From assembly GCF_001039355.2 (NCBI RefSeq), contig NW_019775425.1:356543-420542 (forward strand): a stretch of DNA of 64,000 bases, given 5' to 3'. Positions within the stretch are counted from its first letter, which is position 1, and each line of letters begins with the position of its first letter. This document shows, piece after piece, positions 52,642 through 64,000 of the stretch. The stretch comes from Lingula anatina. Lineage: Eukaryota > Brachiopoda > Lingulata > Lingulida > Lingulidae. The position numbers and the translations under genes were made by a program. The notes beneath the pieces were generated by a model. That model was given only the letters and a program-made list of their open reading frames with translations. It ran no database searches and was not told the origin of the DNA.

Positions 52642-54012
52642 ATGGCGTCTTTTAGGTGCCTAATCTTGCTTGGATTGCTCATATTAGGTCCAGGAATGAT
52701 AGAATGCCAAAATAAGTTAAAGCAAAGGATTGAAAACGACCAGAGATTAAGAAGGGTAAGTCAAAAACTATCAACCACCTGTAAATAGCTGTGGAATGCA
52801 GGTGATCCAAGATGGCGGCTTCATTGTGACTCATATCACTACTCACTTGGGCAGTGGATTCCACTGTCTTTTTTTTTCTTTCTGTCTACAAATTCAGTGC
52901 ATTATGGTGAAAAATAACGTTTCCACAAATATCGTTTCTTGATTTGATGACCAAAAGCTATCTAAAATATTAAATCGGTCATATTTTGGTTGTTTAAATG
53001 GGAAGGTGCGATTGAGGTCACAGTTGGAAGCATCATATTAATTTAATTCTTCAGGCCAACTGATTGTTCTAATTTGTTACTTTCCAGAACACATCACACT
53101 TTTCCATAGACAAAATTTTAAGGTAAAGAAGTGCTTTTTAAAGACAGTAAAAAAGTGATATTATTTACAACACATTTTATCTGCCACGAGGAGTAAAAAT
53201 GTTTCAGGTTGTCCATAATTTGCAACATATGAGTTTGAACAATAATCTTTTCTTGCATAAAAAAGACAAGGTCACATTTACAATTCAATTCTACATGTTA
53301 AAGTACACATTCTGTCAGTTGATGAAATTGTAAAATAATTCCCCACATTGTTCATATCGGTATAATACCAAGTCTGTTCTCATCCACAGTTGTGTTATTT
53401 ACCTAATTCAGATTCAAGCCTTGTGTACCTAGTGAGTAAGTGAAGAGTTTTATAGCAAATTCAGAACATGAACACCAGTTTTATTGCATCTTAAGTATAT
53501 GATGTCACAGATTGTAGGAGACTTGAGCTCACTGATCCTTGAATACCCTACACCCTGCATGAGGGGCACATTTATGGTCATTGATTTACATATGCATGTG
53601 GTAGTCAGGGCCATAAAATTGACCATATTACAAGTGGTCTGCAGATGTAAACAACAAGGAGATCTATCTACCATTTTCTTGCATATACATGCACCCCAGG
53701 TGATTTAAGGCTTTTAAAGTTATTTCCACATCTAACAAGTAGCATCTCTCTGTACAATGATGTTTCAGAAAAATGAGCTATAAAGCTCAAAGATTAGAAC
53801 CAGTGAAAAAGTAGGCTGGTAATTTTTTAACATAATTGGCATTTGTATTTTATCTTTTTTTCAATTATATTGATTTTTAAATTCAATAAATGTTTTGTTT
53901 TATATCTGTACTATGAATAGAAAGCTCTGTAGATTGTACGAGAATATGAATATAAATTTTCATCTCCTCCATCCCAGTTTAAACCACAAACCTTCATACT
54001 CCCATTTACGCC

Positions 54013-54054
<42 letters not shown>

Positions 54055-57000
54055 TTTATTTCTTAAAAACCACACTACACTACCATCTCAGTGCTGTTTA
54101 CAAATAAAATTATCAGAATTACAAGTAATTATATAAATAATAAAAGCTAAGGTGAATAAAACAATTAAAATGCATTTATCTCTACACTACCGTCTCAGTG
54201 CTGTTTACAAATAAAATTATCAGAATTACAAGTAATTATATAAATAATAAAAGCTAAGGTGAATAAAACAATTAAAATGCATTTATCTCCTTCAATTATA
54301 ACATTTTTCTGCCTGCAATTGATCTTAAAGCTGGCTACTTGACAGGGTTTCCACTACTTGTAAATACCTGGTATATCAATGCTTTAGACTGCTAAATGTG
54401 TTGTTTGATGTTCTTCACTTGTTGTTAATTTCCAAACTTCTATACTTTTGCAGTTCAAGGAATTGCTGGAAACATCCAGGTCGCTACTTCTAGACAACTA
54501 TCTGAATGGGGTGCCAGAACGGAAATACACAGTGTTTGCTCCAACAGATGCTGCATGGGACAAATTACCTGAAATAGTCCAAAATAACCTACGAGATGTC
54601 AATAATGCAGAAAGCTTGGATAAATTTCTGAGATATCATATAAGTGAGTAAATATTCATTTTTCACTTCTTTCATAAAATATAGGTTTTAAAATAATCAC
54701 TGGCTCTCTACCCCCCTCTCCTACTAAACAGGTTGTCATCAGGCCCAGTAAAAGCTGAATCCAATCCAAATGACTAAAAAGAATTTACAAAAGTGGTACA
54801 TATTTCTTATTTTGCAGAAATGGTTACAAAAAGTATATTATTTATATTGATAAAAAGAAACATATTGAAGCAGAGTCAATATTTTGCCTTTGAACATTTT
54901 TAGGTTAGTATATATAAAGATGGGCCAATAAGCACAGATATCAATTGCCCAAGTTGGCCTGTGTATAAATATGTTTTACTAATGTTGAGGTTAACATTAA
55001 GGTACTTATACTCTGCTTGTACTTAATCTTCAGTAATTGCATAATTTTGTTCATTTATTAAACATCACAATTCTGTATCCATTACTTCTCTTGAACAAAA
55101 CCGTGTTTTCTCAATCATCTCAAGTTGACACTTGCTCTCATGATCATGATCAGGCAATTATTGCGACCAGCAGATAATTTTGTCCAAGCCTAAAAACTAT
55201 TAATATGTTTATTTATGGCAAATTTCATGAATTTTTAGCTATAGTATTCTGTTTCTCATTTTTCTGCCCCCCTCCCCCCCCCCCCAAAAAAAAAAAAGGT
55301 AAAAACATATTTTTGTTAGACCTTTGGATGAATATTACAAATAAGTACTTTAAAGACTGTTGCAAAGTCATTTTACATTAACATACTTACAAAATTTACC
55401 TTTTCAAATGCTTGATAAAAACAGCATGTGCCTCTGATATTTTTCTTTCTGTGTGATACCAAGTCTTCAAAAGTGATGATACAACTATCTCTTTGTGGAT
55501 CTTCAAAGCCCCCCGGAACAATTCAAAGTAAAAACAAAGTATATGGCCATCTTTTTTTTTTAGTAATAAATCATTTATCAGGTAATATTCTAACTTGTAT
55601 TCTGCTAATTTGTATACACACATTTATACAATATATCTAAAATGATGAAATCTTTATTCAAAAGTCATAAGGGCAAGAGTCATTAGAGCAAACTGACTTG
55701 GCAAGTATATTAAGTTCCAAAATAAAGTAAATTTTGTTTTGAAAGTAATATGCATTCTAAGAGCACATTCAGAACAGTGGAATAACAGATCTGCAGATCA
55801 AATATGGCTGACCAACTTAAATGCTTGTTGTGTAATCCCCATGGGGAATCTATTCAGTGTCTAATTGGGAATTAATCAGCAAGCATTTGAGTGGGTTGCC
55901 ATATTTGATCTGCAGATCTGTAAGTCTGTTGTTCTGAATACGCTCTTAGTATACGCAGTTACACTGATCCTCTTGAAACTGATTAACTCTTTTTTTACAT
56001 ATTAGTAAAAGAAGCTAAAATTCACACAACTGAGATGGCAAACTTAAAGTATAAGGAGACGATGGAGAGCAACAAAGCAAAAGTTTTCTTCAACATGGTT
56101 CAGTCTAATGGAAATGTGAGTAAATTATCTGTTTGACATATCATTTTATGTAGTAAACACTATATTACTTTTTAATATAAAAAAGATTAAAAAAGCCATT
56201 CAATTTATTTAAGAATGAGAAAGTGTTAATTTGTTAAGTCTTTAATTGACAAATTTTGATTTGCTTAGGACAGACCTATAATAACATAACATAAAAAAGG
56301 GTTTCCACAGTTGAAAATTGAATATTTTATTGAAACCAAACATCTACTTGATGTTACCAAGAAATTTATAAATTTGGGTGTTTATGCAGAAAATTTATCT
56401 TATATGATTAATTAATTTACTTCTTTTCTTCTTTTTTTAAAACCCCATTTAGCAACAAGGTGGATATTTTGTGAATCAAGCTAAAATTATCCAGCCAAAT
56501 ACAGATGCAGAAAATGGCTACCTTCACATCATCGATGAATATCTTTTTCCCATGGGTAGCACAAAATCCATGTCTGGGTACATTTCCCAACCGGAGTCAC
56601 AAGAAGTCATTAATATGGGAGTACTGTGAGTGACATTTCTGAGTTCCAGGTTCAAGTTCAATTATATATGTATTTAATTATTTATTTCAAAAAGCACTTA
56701 CAAATAAAGGAGAGAGAAAAGAAAAGAAGAATGAATACACAAATATATATACAACATACTTCATCATCGGTAATGCATGGAAACTTGGGTTACACCAAAA
56801 TTGTTTTTGTAAAGTAACACTCTCAACTTCCTTTAAGTTAGTATTAAGTTGTTGTATTCATAAACCCTGCATCATATATTTAGAATAGATAGATTTGTAT
56901 ATAGATATTACTGAGCATGGTAAGAAATAATAACAATATTGACATTACATAGTAAAGAATGTAAGTTATGTAGGGAAAGCATGGCATTTTACTCTTTTGA

Positions 57001-58705
57001 GAAAAATGTGCTTTTGATTTGGAAGAGTGCAGTTACATGTTTTTTGACATTATTCTTGTGTTTTCAAAACCAGAAAATTCCAAGAGATGATGAATGCCCT
57101 TCCAATCAGAGGGCCAGGGGGTCTCAGGGACCAACTGACTGACCTGGAGCAATTGACAGTCTTTGTACCCACCAATGAAGCCCTCAGCACAATTCCAACA
57201 GCCAAATGGGATGAACTCATGGCAGATACAACCAAACTAGAACAAGTAAGTCATACGTTTGGCTCATAAACATATATAGAAATCATACCAAATAGATAAT
57301 GGTTAGGATTTATTAAAAAATGACAATAATAGAAAAGGGGCTTGAAACCAGTGCATTAGTTTTTTTAAGTGGTAAAAGAAGAAAATGTGGCCACCAGTGG
57401 AAAAAGCAGCTGCATAGAAGGACAGCATGTCCCACAATACTTGCACAATATATTTTGTTAAACTTCAGAAATAATATGCTATTTGAATACACAAGTGAAT
57501 TGATACTGTTTTAGGTTGTTGCATCCCATGTTATTCCAAATAAAGTCTACTTCAGCAGCATAGTGGACAGTATGGGAGAGGATGGAGTCCAAGCTGTAGA
57601 GGGAAGAATTGTGGGGCGCACTATAGCAAATGATGGTAATTGTGACATTGAATTTTGTCTGATCAAATAAATTCTGTTATCGTAGTGTTTTTTTTCTGTT
57701 TGATCTAAGTTTAATTATGCAGCTTCTGCAATTTCTTGATATTTTTAAAATTGTATTTCTAATTTTAGAATTATTAAGGTTCATTTGTCTTTTAAGAATG
57801 TTGAGTATCTGTTCAAAAAAGTGAACTTTACTACAATCAAATGTGATCAAACTATATGACCATAATAAGTGTACTTGAAATCTTGATTTATAAAAAATAT
57901 TTTATATTTATAGAAAAAATTGTTTTGTATCGTTTTAGTTACCTCTGCCAAGGAGGTTATGTTTTCACCCCCATCAACATAACTCAAAAAATTATGGACT
58001 GATTTTGATGAAATTTTCAGGAACTGTCAGAAGTGGGCCAAGGAACAGATGATTTGTTTTTGGTGGTGATCCAGATCAATAATCAGTCAATAATCAATAA
58101 TAATCAAAAATTGCTGCCTTGGCAGAGGTCTGCGCTCTTGGAGTGCTTTTCTAGTTACTGATATTTTCTTATTATTTTCAGTGTTTATCAAGAGTAATAA
58201 TATTGGTGGCCGTGTGGTCCTGCCAGATATCACAGTAGATAATGGGGTTTTCCATATGGTTGACCACATTCTTAACTTCACCTACTTTAACATATACGCT
58301 CATATCAGTCAGGAACGTAAACTCCAGTAAGTTGTGTTTTTTTATCCTCCATAAACATAATTCACTGTTGTGATATGTCAGTTTTTCCAGAAGTTTGGGA
58401 ATTTTACTGTAATGAGTTTATTCTCTAGGGAAGAGGAATTTTATAGGTATATAAAAAAATAATTCCACCCAGTTAGCCAAGCCCAGTTCTATCAGAAATT
58501 TTCTGAGAAAGGCTCCCTACATGTTTATAAAGCATGCATTGTTGGGATGAATGTGGTTGTTGTGCATTCTCAGCAGGACACATTTGCATTTCGACCAAGC
58601 AGTTAAAAGAAGTTTAGTATGTCATAAGATTTGAGCTTTAGAAAACTGTGGACAAACATGGGTATATTCAAATAGATTGTACATGTGTGAATTGGGAAAA
58701 TAAAT

Positions 58706-58756
<51 letters not shown>

Positions 58757-61700
58757 GATACATGCCATGACAAAGTAGTGAAATAATTTTAAGGTAATAA
58801 CACTTTCAATTCACACCCTCAGGCAGTTGGCCCAAGCAGTGATCAGCCTCCCAGGAGGTGGTCAGTCTGGAACAGGTGTCCAGGCATTATTGGAGAGAGA
58901 GGGTGAGGAACTGACCTTGTTTGCACCAGTGGACTCTGCTTTTCAGTTGGTTGATACAGCTGTTAACCTCAAGGCCAATGTCACTCTTCTGGACATTGTA
59001 AGTCTTTGGTGGTTATAACTGATATTTTATTGGTATTTAGAAAGAATATTAGAATTCAAAATGATGAAATGTAACAATTGTTCTATTTCTACACTATAAA
59101 TGAAAGTGTACCTTTGATAGCTTTTGTCCCACATTTGGGATTTCATCAGTTATATACTAGTTACAACACAAGTCATCCACTGTATGTGACATACAAATGC
59201 ATAATTATGTTGAGCCAAAATATAATTTGCTCTTATATGTCACATACAGTTGACCACAATTAGTTGTAACTGACTTATACCATGGCTGGCGCTTCAAACA
59301 CTAAGATGAACACACCAAAGCATACGAAAATACATGCAATCTTTATGCCAAATACAAGTGCAATTGTTCTTTTGTTTGAGGCACCAGCTGTGGTATAAAC
59401 TAAAGTAACAGTTTATTGATAACTGTTCACTATAACACAATCCCAGATGTGAGACAAGTTAGGCCTACCCCATCAATTCCCATCAAAATATTTGAATTGT
59501 TTTTGTCAATGAATTAATGGTGAAATTACACACTTTTAGTAAAAGTTATTGTTTAAAATATTTATTTGTACGTTTTTTTTTGTATCTTTGTAGTAATTTC
59601 ATTTTTTCACCTGAGATTTCCTAACAGTTTTAAACCAAATGCCATTTAGTCTTGTTTATAGTCAGTCTTATATCTGTGCATACTAGACTAGTGTAGGAGT
59701 GTAGTGCTTATGAAAAACAATAAATTGTAAAAGTAACAAGTAATTTCCAGTTTGGTCAGCCAGCCTTTACTACATTTTAAGTTTTTAACACAACAACACT
59801 TTTACAGGGCAACTTATTCCCGATATTGTATATTTTATTTAAATTTATTGGCTAAATAATTCAATATCTTAGAGTAAATTATCTCTCCTTGTTGGTGAAG
59901 TTTAGTGTGCGTGCCTATCCCTAGATTTTGTATAGTGGTTACATTGCAATGATAAAAACTATTGTTTTTGTGCACTGTACTTGTGTAAAACTGGTATTAT
60001 TGTTTAATTCTTTTCAGATTCTAAAATTGCACATTGTTAGACAACAGGTGGCCTTTAAGGATTTGACAAATACTACAGTATTGAATTCTGTGAATTCAAA
60101 GAAATTGCGGTTCGTCAAAGGCAACAATGGTAAGTCATACAGTTTAAACTCAATAGTCAACTTTTCCATTGACCTATCACTCTTTAAAAAGCTCATTAGT
60201 CTGGTAGTTATACATGGATTGTTAAATTAATCATTCCACGGACAGTTTACAACTCAGCTTTAGAACATCAGCACATGACCATTTTGTCCTGAGGAAGGCT
60301 CTTGAGTAGAGCCGAAAATTAGATGGTATGAAAATATTTAGCCATAAAATGTCTGTTAAATGATTAATTTTATAATCCATTGACCTATCACTGTTATGAT
60401 AAGGTCTAGCATGAGTACAGCTTAATTAAGCCTTTTTGTCATAGACAGGTTTTATAAACATGTTATTAAAAAAAGCAGTTTAAATGAAAATGTCCAGTGC
60501 CAGCCAGAAGTTTATAGGTGTAAGGAACAGGCATAGGGAATAGGGCAAACATCAGCATAAGACGAATTGTGCCCTGATCGAAGTGGAGCCCAGATTTAAT
60601 TGCTGTGCCTCTGCAGGGGTAGTTGTGTGGGAGGCAGAAAGTCAATAGGGGACTATGCAGCATTGCTTTCAGTTGGTGTGTGGTTCAATTTGTTTTGATT
60701 GCACCCTAAGAATAATATCTATCAAAAAAAAAAAAGTCTTGGGAATCTCAACACTTTTTTCACTACTTAAGGCATTCTCTTCATAGAGAGGAAGATGGGT
60801 GAATTTCACTCACAGTGGTAATAATAGAAATTAGAATTTCAAAACGGGTTCTAAAAGTTTTCTGAGTGCATGGGATAAGCAGTGAATGTTTGGATAAAAG
60901 TTTGAAGGGCAATGATTACTTTTTGGGAAAATGGCCATAAGTCATCATTTTATTAAGATTGAATGGCATTTAGTTTCTCTGCTCAATTATCTGTATGTGA
61001 ATTAATTATTCTTTGCAAGATAATACTGGATTTCTAAATTCAGACAAGTCAAGAGCTACATTCAGTGATTTTCGAATAGATGGAGGGTGTAGTGTCAGCA
61101 TATTCAGTGTCAGATGACATTCAGTATTATTTATTTTAAATGCTGGTTGGATCATATTGTATATGCACTAAATGTATCAATTCTTAATTGTAGGGACAAG
61201 TTTTGTGAGTTATTCTGCTTGTCATGTCTTTATTTGTGATATATTTATCTTTTCCTCTAACTGGTTCATTTTAATATGAGATGGTGAAATCATTCAGTTT
61301 TTGACATGTACGATTCCACCATTTAATGGTGTAAATGATGCAATATTTATATGTAGAGTTGCTTTTAGTTATTTGATAAATGCTTAAAAAAGATCAGCTG
61401 CACTGAGCGCCGCCTGCATGGTGAGAGCAAATAACAGTAGCTAAAGGTAATGTAATGTCACTCACATATAATATTGTGACATCCATAACAGGGTCAGACG
61501 GATGAAATCTTCTGGAAGATGGTCAGAATTTTTCAAGTTTTCATTGAGGGACATCCAATTTTCTCTGTTGGAAGATGGTCAAAAATGGAGAATGGATTAA
61601 CAAAGAAAATTTGGAAGACTGTCAGAAAATATCTCTGGACCTGCCCCTGTATATCATGCACAGCTTTATACATTATGTAAAAAATATTGCTGCTGTTTTG

Positions 61701-63894
61701 TGTGTGAATAGTCATAATAAGACCCTCTAAAACAGGTGAAAAACCCCACAGGTATGATTTGTATCAGTATTGTAAAATGGCTATAGACTGTGTCCTTGGG
61801 AACTGTGGCATTTCTATTGTCCCCAATGACAAACTATTTCACACTGCCTGCAGGAAAGCAGATATATGTCAGATGAGGAGATATATATGTGTGTGTGTGT
61901 GTTTGGAGATAGTAGTTCTCCTTGTCTGTCACCATAGGAGACACTGAAGTCTGAGATATGCATATTATTTTCAAGGGTTGTCAGGAACATATTGGGGAAG
62001 CATTGTAAACAAGTTTTGGGTGTCTTTATTGAACTTAAAAAAAAAAATAAACCGAAGACATAACAATATGAATGACCATTCAGCCAATGTGGTAAGCTAT
62101 AGCCCCTTGTTGTGTTACAAAAATGTAAATAGCTTGCCCAGTACAGTGTAGTAAAAAAGATTAGCTCTGTTTGTGACAATATGCCTGTCACTGAACTACA
62201 TTCAATTTGATAAGTGTCAGAATAAAATGATATATGAGTCTTAAGTGCAAACAATAGTATGATGTTTCATACATGTGCTTTAATACAGACTGAAAAGGGG
62301 CATTCCATATGTGAACTTTATTCAGGATAATCATTCAAGAATAATAGTCAGTATCATTGACTACACCCAAAATCCAAACATGATATGGAATTTCAGCACT
62401 ACAAATTGACAGAACAAATAATCAGTGTAGTCCATGACCAGGGTAAAGGAGAAAAATAAAGAGAAAAATTGGTCCATCTATCTTTTAATAAACTACCTAA
62501 AAATGATATGTCCATATTAAGTACAACATGTTTTGTGTCTTAAAAAGTTAATCATAATGGGATTATTGCTTGAGATTTTAGGTTAAAATATATAGAAGAT
62601 TAATTTTAAATAGAAAAAAAACATTATAATTCAACATGCCATATCATTACTTAAGACAATTTTTGATATTCAATAAAAATGACATAATGATCATCTGTTT
62701 GGTTAGCTATTGGTGCATCCCTGCAAGCATCAATGGCTTTCATTCTTATAATGAGAGAACCCTATGTAATACAAAAATATCCTTACACCAATAGATCTCT
62801 GTCAGCAATTTATTACAAAGTTAAAGGTAGGGGGGGGGGGGGGATACAGTTAACCATTTGAATATAAATTGATCAGGGTATATCCCAAAGCTTTATCCTT
62901 TTTGCAAGAACATTGAGTCCTGATTCTGGGTCTTTTGCTGTGCTGATATATTGGCATGGCCCAAACTTCCACACATTCCATGGATTGGGATAAATAAGAG
63001 TAACCACACAAATCTTATTACCATTCATCTACAAATTATTACTAAGATTGTTTTTTTAATCTATCTGTTTATCTTATTTTGCAACCTATCTCAGGAACAT
63101 CTTGTCAATTTTTAACATTATCATTGTTTTTCCAGGCACCTTTGTCATTGGAGAGCGCATCAAGGCAAAAATCATTGAACCTGATGTTGGTGTCACCAAT
63201 GGTATCATTCATTACATAGACAATGTCATGGGGATTGCTACTAAAAATCTGAAACAAGAACTAGATAGTAATGATGCTCTTGGGTAGGTACACTGCTATT
63301 TGTGCAAAATTAGGACAAAATCTTTTTTTTCAAAGAATATATTGCCTCTTCTTAAATTGAGCAATCTTTTAAGAATAAATCTCCTAAATTGTGTAAAGGC
63401 AAAGAGGCAAATTACTGGTGCAAAAATGTTTAAGGAAATAATCTGATCTTCAACTAATTCATAAATCAAAAACGGTATTTAAAACAGTTGGTCATATTAT
63501 TTGCAAAATTTGCACTTTTCCAACGGAAATTAATTTACCATGACTAATAAACCCCACTGTATGATTTCAAATTCTATTATTTTGATAAAATTAAAATCAT
63601 TTTAAAACTTTAAAGTCATAGTGTTTGTTACAGAAACTGTCTTTAAGTTAATCAAATATCAAATTTCATGTTTTTTGTTTTTAAGTTTCCTATTTATGTA
63701 ATTATTTTTTTAGGTATATGAACTCTGTCCTTATCACAGCTCAAACTCACACAGACTTACTCACAGATTTAAGTGAACGGACCAGTAAATACACTATGTT
63801 TGTACCAAGTAATATAGCCTGGGAAACACTGTACAACCAAGGCACAGGAAAAAGTCTTATTGACAAAATAAACTATAGACAAAACCTAGTTTGG
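52642..63894 (+). CDS. Secreted/surface multi-FAS1 (fasciclin) domain protein, 3' partial
   Basis: Eleven exons: 52642-52755, 54454-54643, 56006-56115, 56453-56625, 57074-57245, 57515-57635, 58182-58326, 58823-58997, 60018-60129, 63136-63283, 63714-63894; the last donor GTAAGT shows it continues past the window. 547 residues so far, frame closed at every junction. Signal peptide MASFRCLILLGLLILGPG. FAS1 domains: D1 about 39-195 (YTVFAPTDAAWDKLP, LRYHI, LHIIDEYLFP), D2 about 196-341 (LTVFVPTNEALSTIP, SHVIP, FHMVDHILNF), D3 about 342-486 (LTLFAPVDSAF, LKLHIV, IHYIDNVMG), D4 from 487 (YTMFVPSNIAWETL). FAS1 domains mediate extracellular adhesion, as in periostin/TGFBI and stabilins. Start chosen at the ATG before the signal peptide; the frame is open further upstream but without an ATG. 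D2-D4 repeat the same intron phases. Intron 1 is the second longest at 1.7 kb, after intron 9 at 3.0 kb. Confidence 0.93.
54015..54053. repeat. TAA trinucleotide microsatellite
   Basis: About 13 TAA units in intron 1 of the FAS1 gene, directly followed by the 107-bp tandem pair. Confidence 0.95.
54075..54289. repeat. Two-copy 107-bp tandem repeat, nearly identical
   Basis: Units start ACACTACCATCTCAGTGCTG and ACACTACCGTCTCAGTGCTG with one or two differences. Recent duplication in intron 1 of the FAS1 gene. Confidence 0.9.
55758..55948. mobile_element. Foldback MITE with ~69-bp inverted arms (same family as 14136)
   Basis: The left arm TAAGAGCACATTCAGAACAG... pairs with the reverse complement of the right end (TAAGAGCGTATTCAGAACAA...); pairing extends through ACAGATCTGCAGATCAAATA and AAATGCTT. 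Lies in intron 2 of the FAS1 gene, 57 bp upstream of exon 3. No coding capacity. Confidence 0.85.
57937..58158 (+). repeat. Dispersed metazoan repeat (ACCTCTGCCAAGGAGGTTAT type)
   Basis: Begins ACCTCTGCCAAGGAGGTTAT, contains ATTTTGATGAAATTTTCAGG and GGTGGTGATCCAGATCA, ends CTTGGCAGAGGTCTGCGCTC then GAGTGCTTTTCTAGTTAC. TAGTTAC flanks both ends. I recognise this as an abundant, non-coding repeat type found in many invertebrate genomes. It ends about 23 bp before exon 7 of the FAS1 gene, so its right end is close to that exon's polypyrimidine tract. Confidence 0.75.
58708..58754. repeat. TA microsatellite in intron 7 of the FAS1 gene
   Basis: About 23 uninterrupted TA units. Confidence 0.95.
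59148..59274. repeat. Inverted repeat (foldback) in intron 8 of the FAS1 gene
   Basis: AGTTACAACACAAG and CACTGTATGTGACATAC at the left face the reverse complement of GTCACATACAGTTGACC and TTAGTTGTAACT at the right. Immediately precedes the MITE at 59275. Confidence 0.6.
59275..59398. mobile_element. Short MITE, 124 bp, 25-bp terminal inverted repeats
   Basis: Left TTATACCATGGCTGGCGCTT; the right end, reverse-complemented, reads TTATACCACAGCTGGTGCCT; both continue into CAAAC. No coding capacity; intron 8 of the FAS1 gene. Confidence 0.75.
60130..63135 (+). other. Intron 9 of the FAS1 gene (3.0 kb)
   Basis: Holds a degraded CAGGGGCGGAT-type MITE (about 61491-61650), a short GT run (61886-61901), poly-A at 62038 and poly-G at 62829-62843. 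No other gene recognised. Confidence 0.75.
61491..61650. mobile_element. MITE with CAGGGGCGGAT-type termini, copy 2 (degraded)
   Basis: The interior GGAAGATGGTCAAAAATG and ATTTGGAAGACTGTCAGAAA matches copy 1 at 20306-20472. The right end CTCTGGACCTGCCCCTG is recognisable; the left end is eroded. Confidence 0.6.
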
Positions 63895-64000
63895 GTAAGT
63901 TCAACTTTGACTCTTTCTCTCTCTCTCTTTGCTCAGAAACTTAAGCTATACTTTTTATTTATTTCTGAAAGTTAAAGGGATAACAACTGTTCATTTTGGC
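63895..64000 (+). other. Intron 11 of the FAS1 gene, continues beyond the window
   Basis: Starts with GTAAGT at 63895. Apparent coding continuation to 63975 is read-through of the donor. Confidence 0.85.

Noticed and set aside
1-64000. CRISPR arrays, operons, rRNA or tRNA genes
   Set aside because: The window is spliced animal DNA; direct repeats seen are microsatellites or two-copy tandems, and no tRNA-like fold was found by eye.

Overview
This is a piece of an animal nuclear genome. It has spliced genes with GT-AG introns, AT-rich intergenic DNA, many microsatellites, foldback MITEs, Tc1/mariner and LINE relics, and two single-N positions typical of a draft assembly. The gene families (SLC16/MCT transporters, a Dispatched/Patched-type RND protein, an NHL-type receptor, a multi-FAS1 adhesion protein) and the dispersed repeats suggest a marine invertebrate, either a lophotrochozoan such as a mollusc or an invertebrate deuterostome. 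I cannot name the species from the sequence alone.

Layout. (1) 1-2643 and 9145-16345, plus strand: two tandem monocarboxylate-transporter-like genes with the same four-exon structure, all introns in phase 1 and an exon 2 of exactly 144 nt in both. Between them lie a degenerate Tc1 transposase (minus strand), a degenerate non-LTR reverse transcriptase and repeats. (2) 15974-21701: the last exon of the second transporter and its flanks occur twice. The second copy begins directly after an N at 20723, so it is probably an unmerged haplotype. Between the copies is a 2.36-kb Tc1-like element (16949-19307) with TA-flanked inverted termini; it carries only the DNA-binding half of a transposase, with its own TATA box and poly(A) signal. 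(3) 26596-33711, minus strand: a complete nine-exon Dispatched-like gene (1438 aa). (4) 33.7-45.7 kb: gene-poor, low-complexity DNA. (5) 45708-47698 and 49531-51227, plus strand: two single-pass membrane proteins. Both have one phase-1 intron after the signal peptide and one large second exon, and both share a cytoplasmic motif combining a YxN site with a proline-rich block. A decayed fragment of the second gene lies between them. (6) 52642 to the right edge, plus strand: a secreted or surface protein with at least four FAS1 (fasciclin) domains, cut off by the window end.

All exon models were built by hand from frame continuity across splice junctions. Each multi-exon model closes in frame, which is strong internal evidence. 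No alignment or transcript data were available. The most novel item is the receptor-like pair at 45.7-51.2 kb. The single-N duplications should be settled before anyone counts gene copies here.
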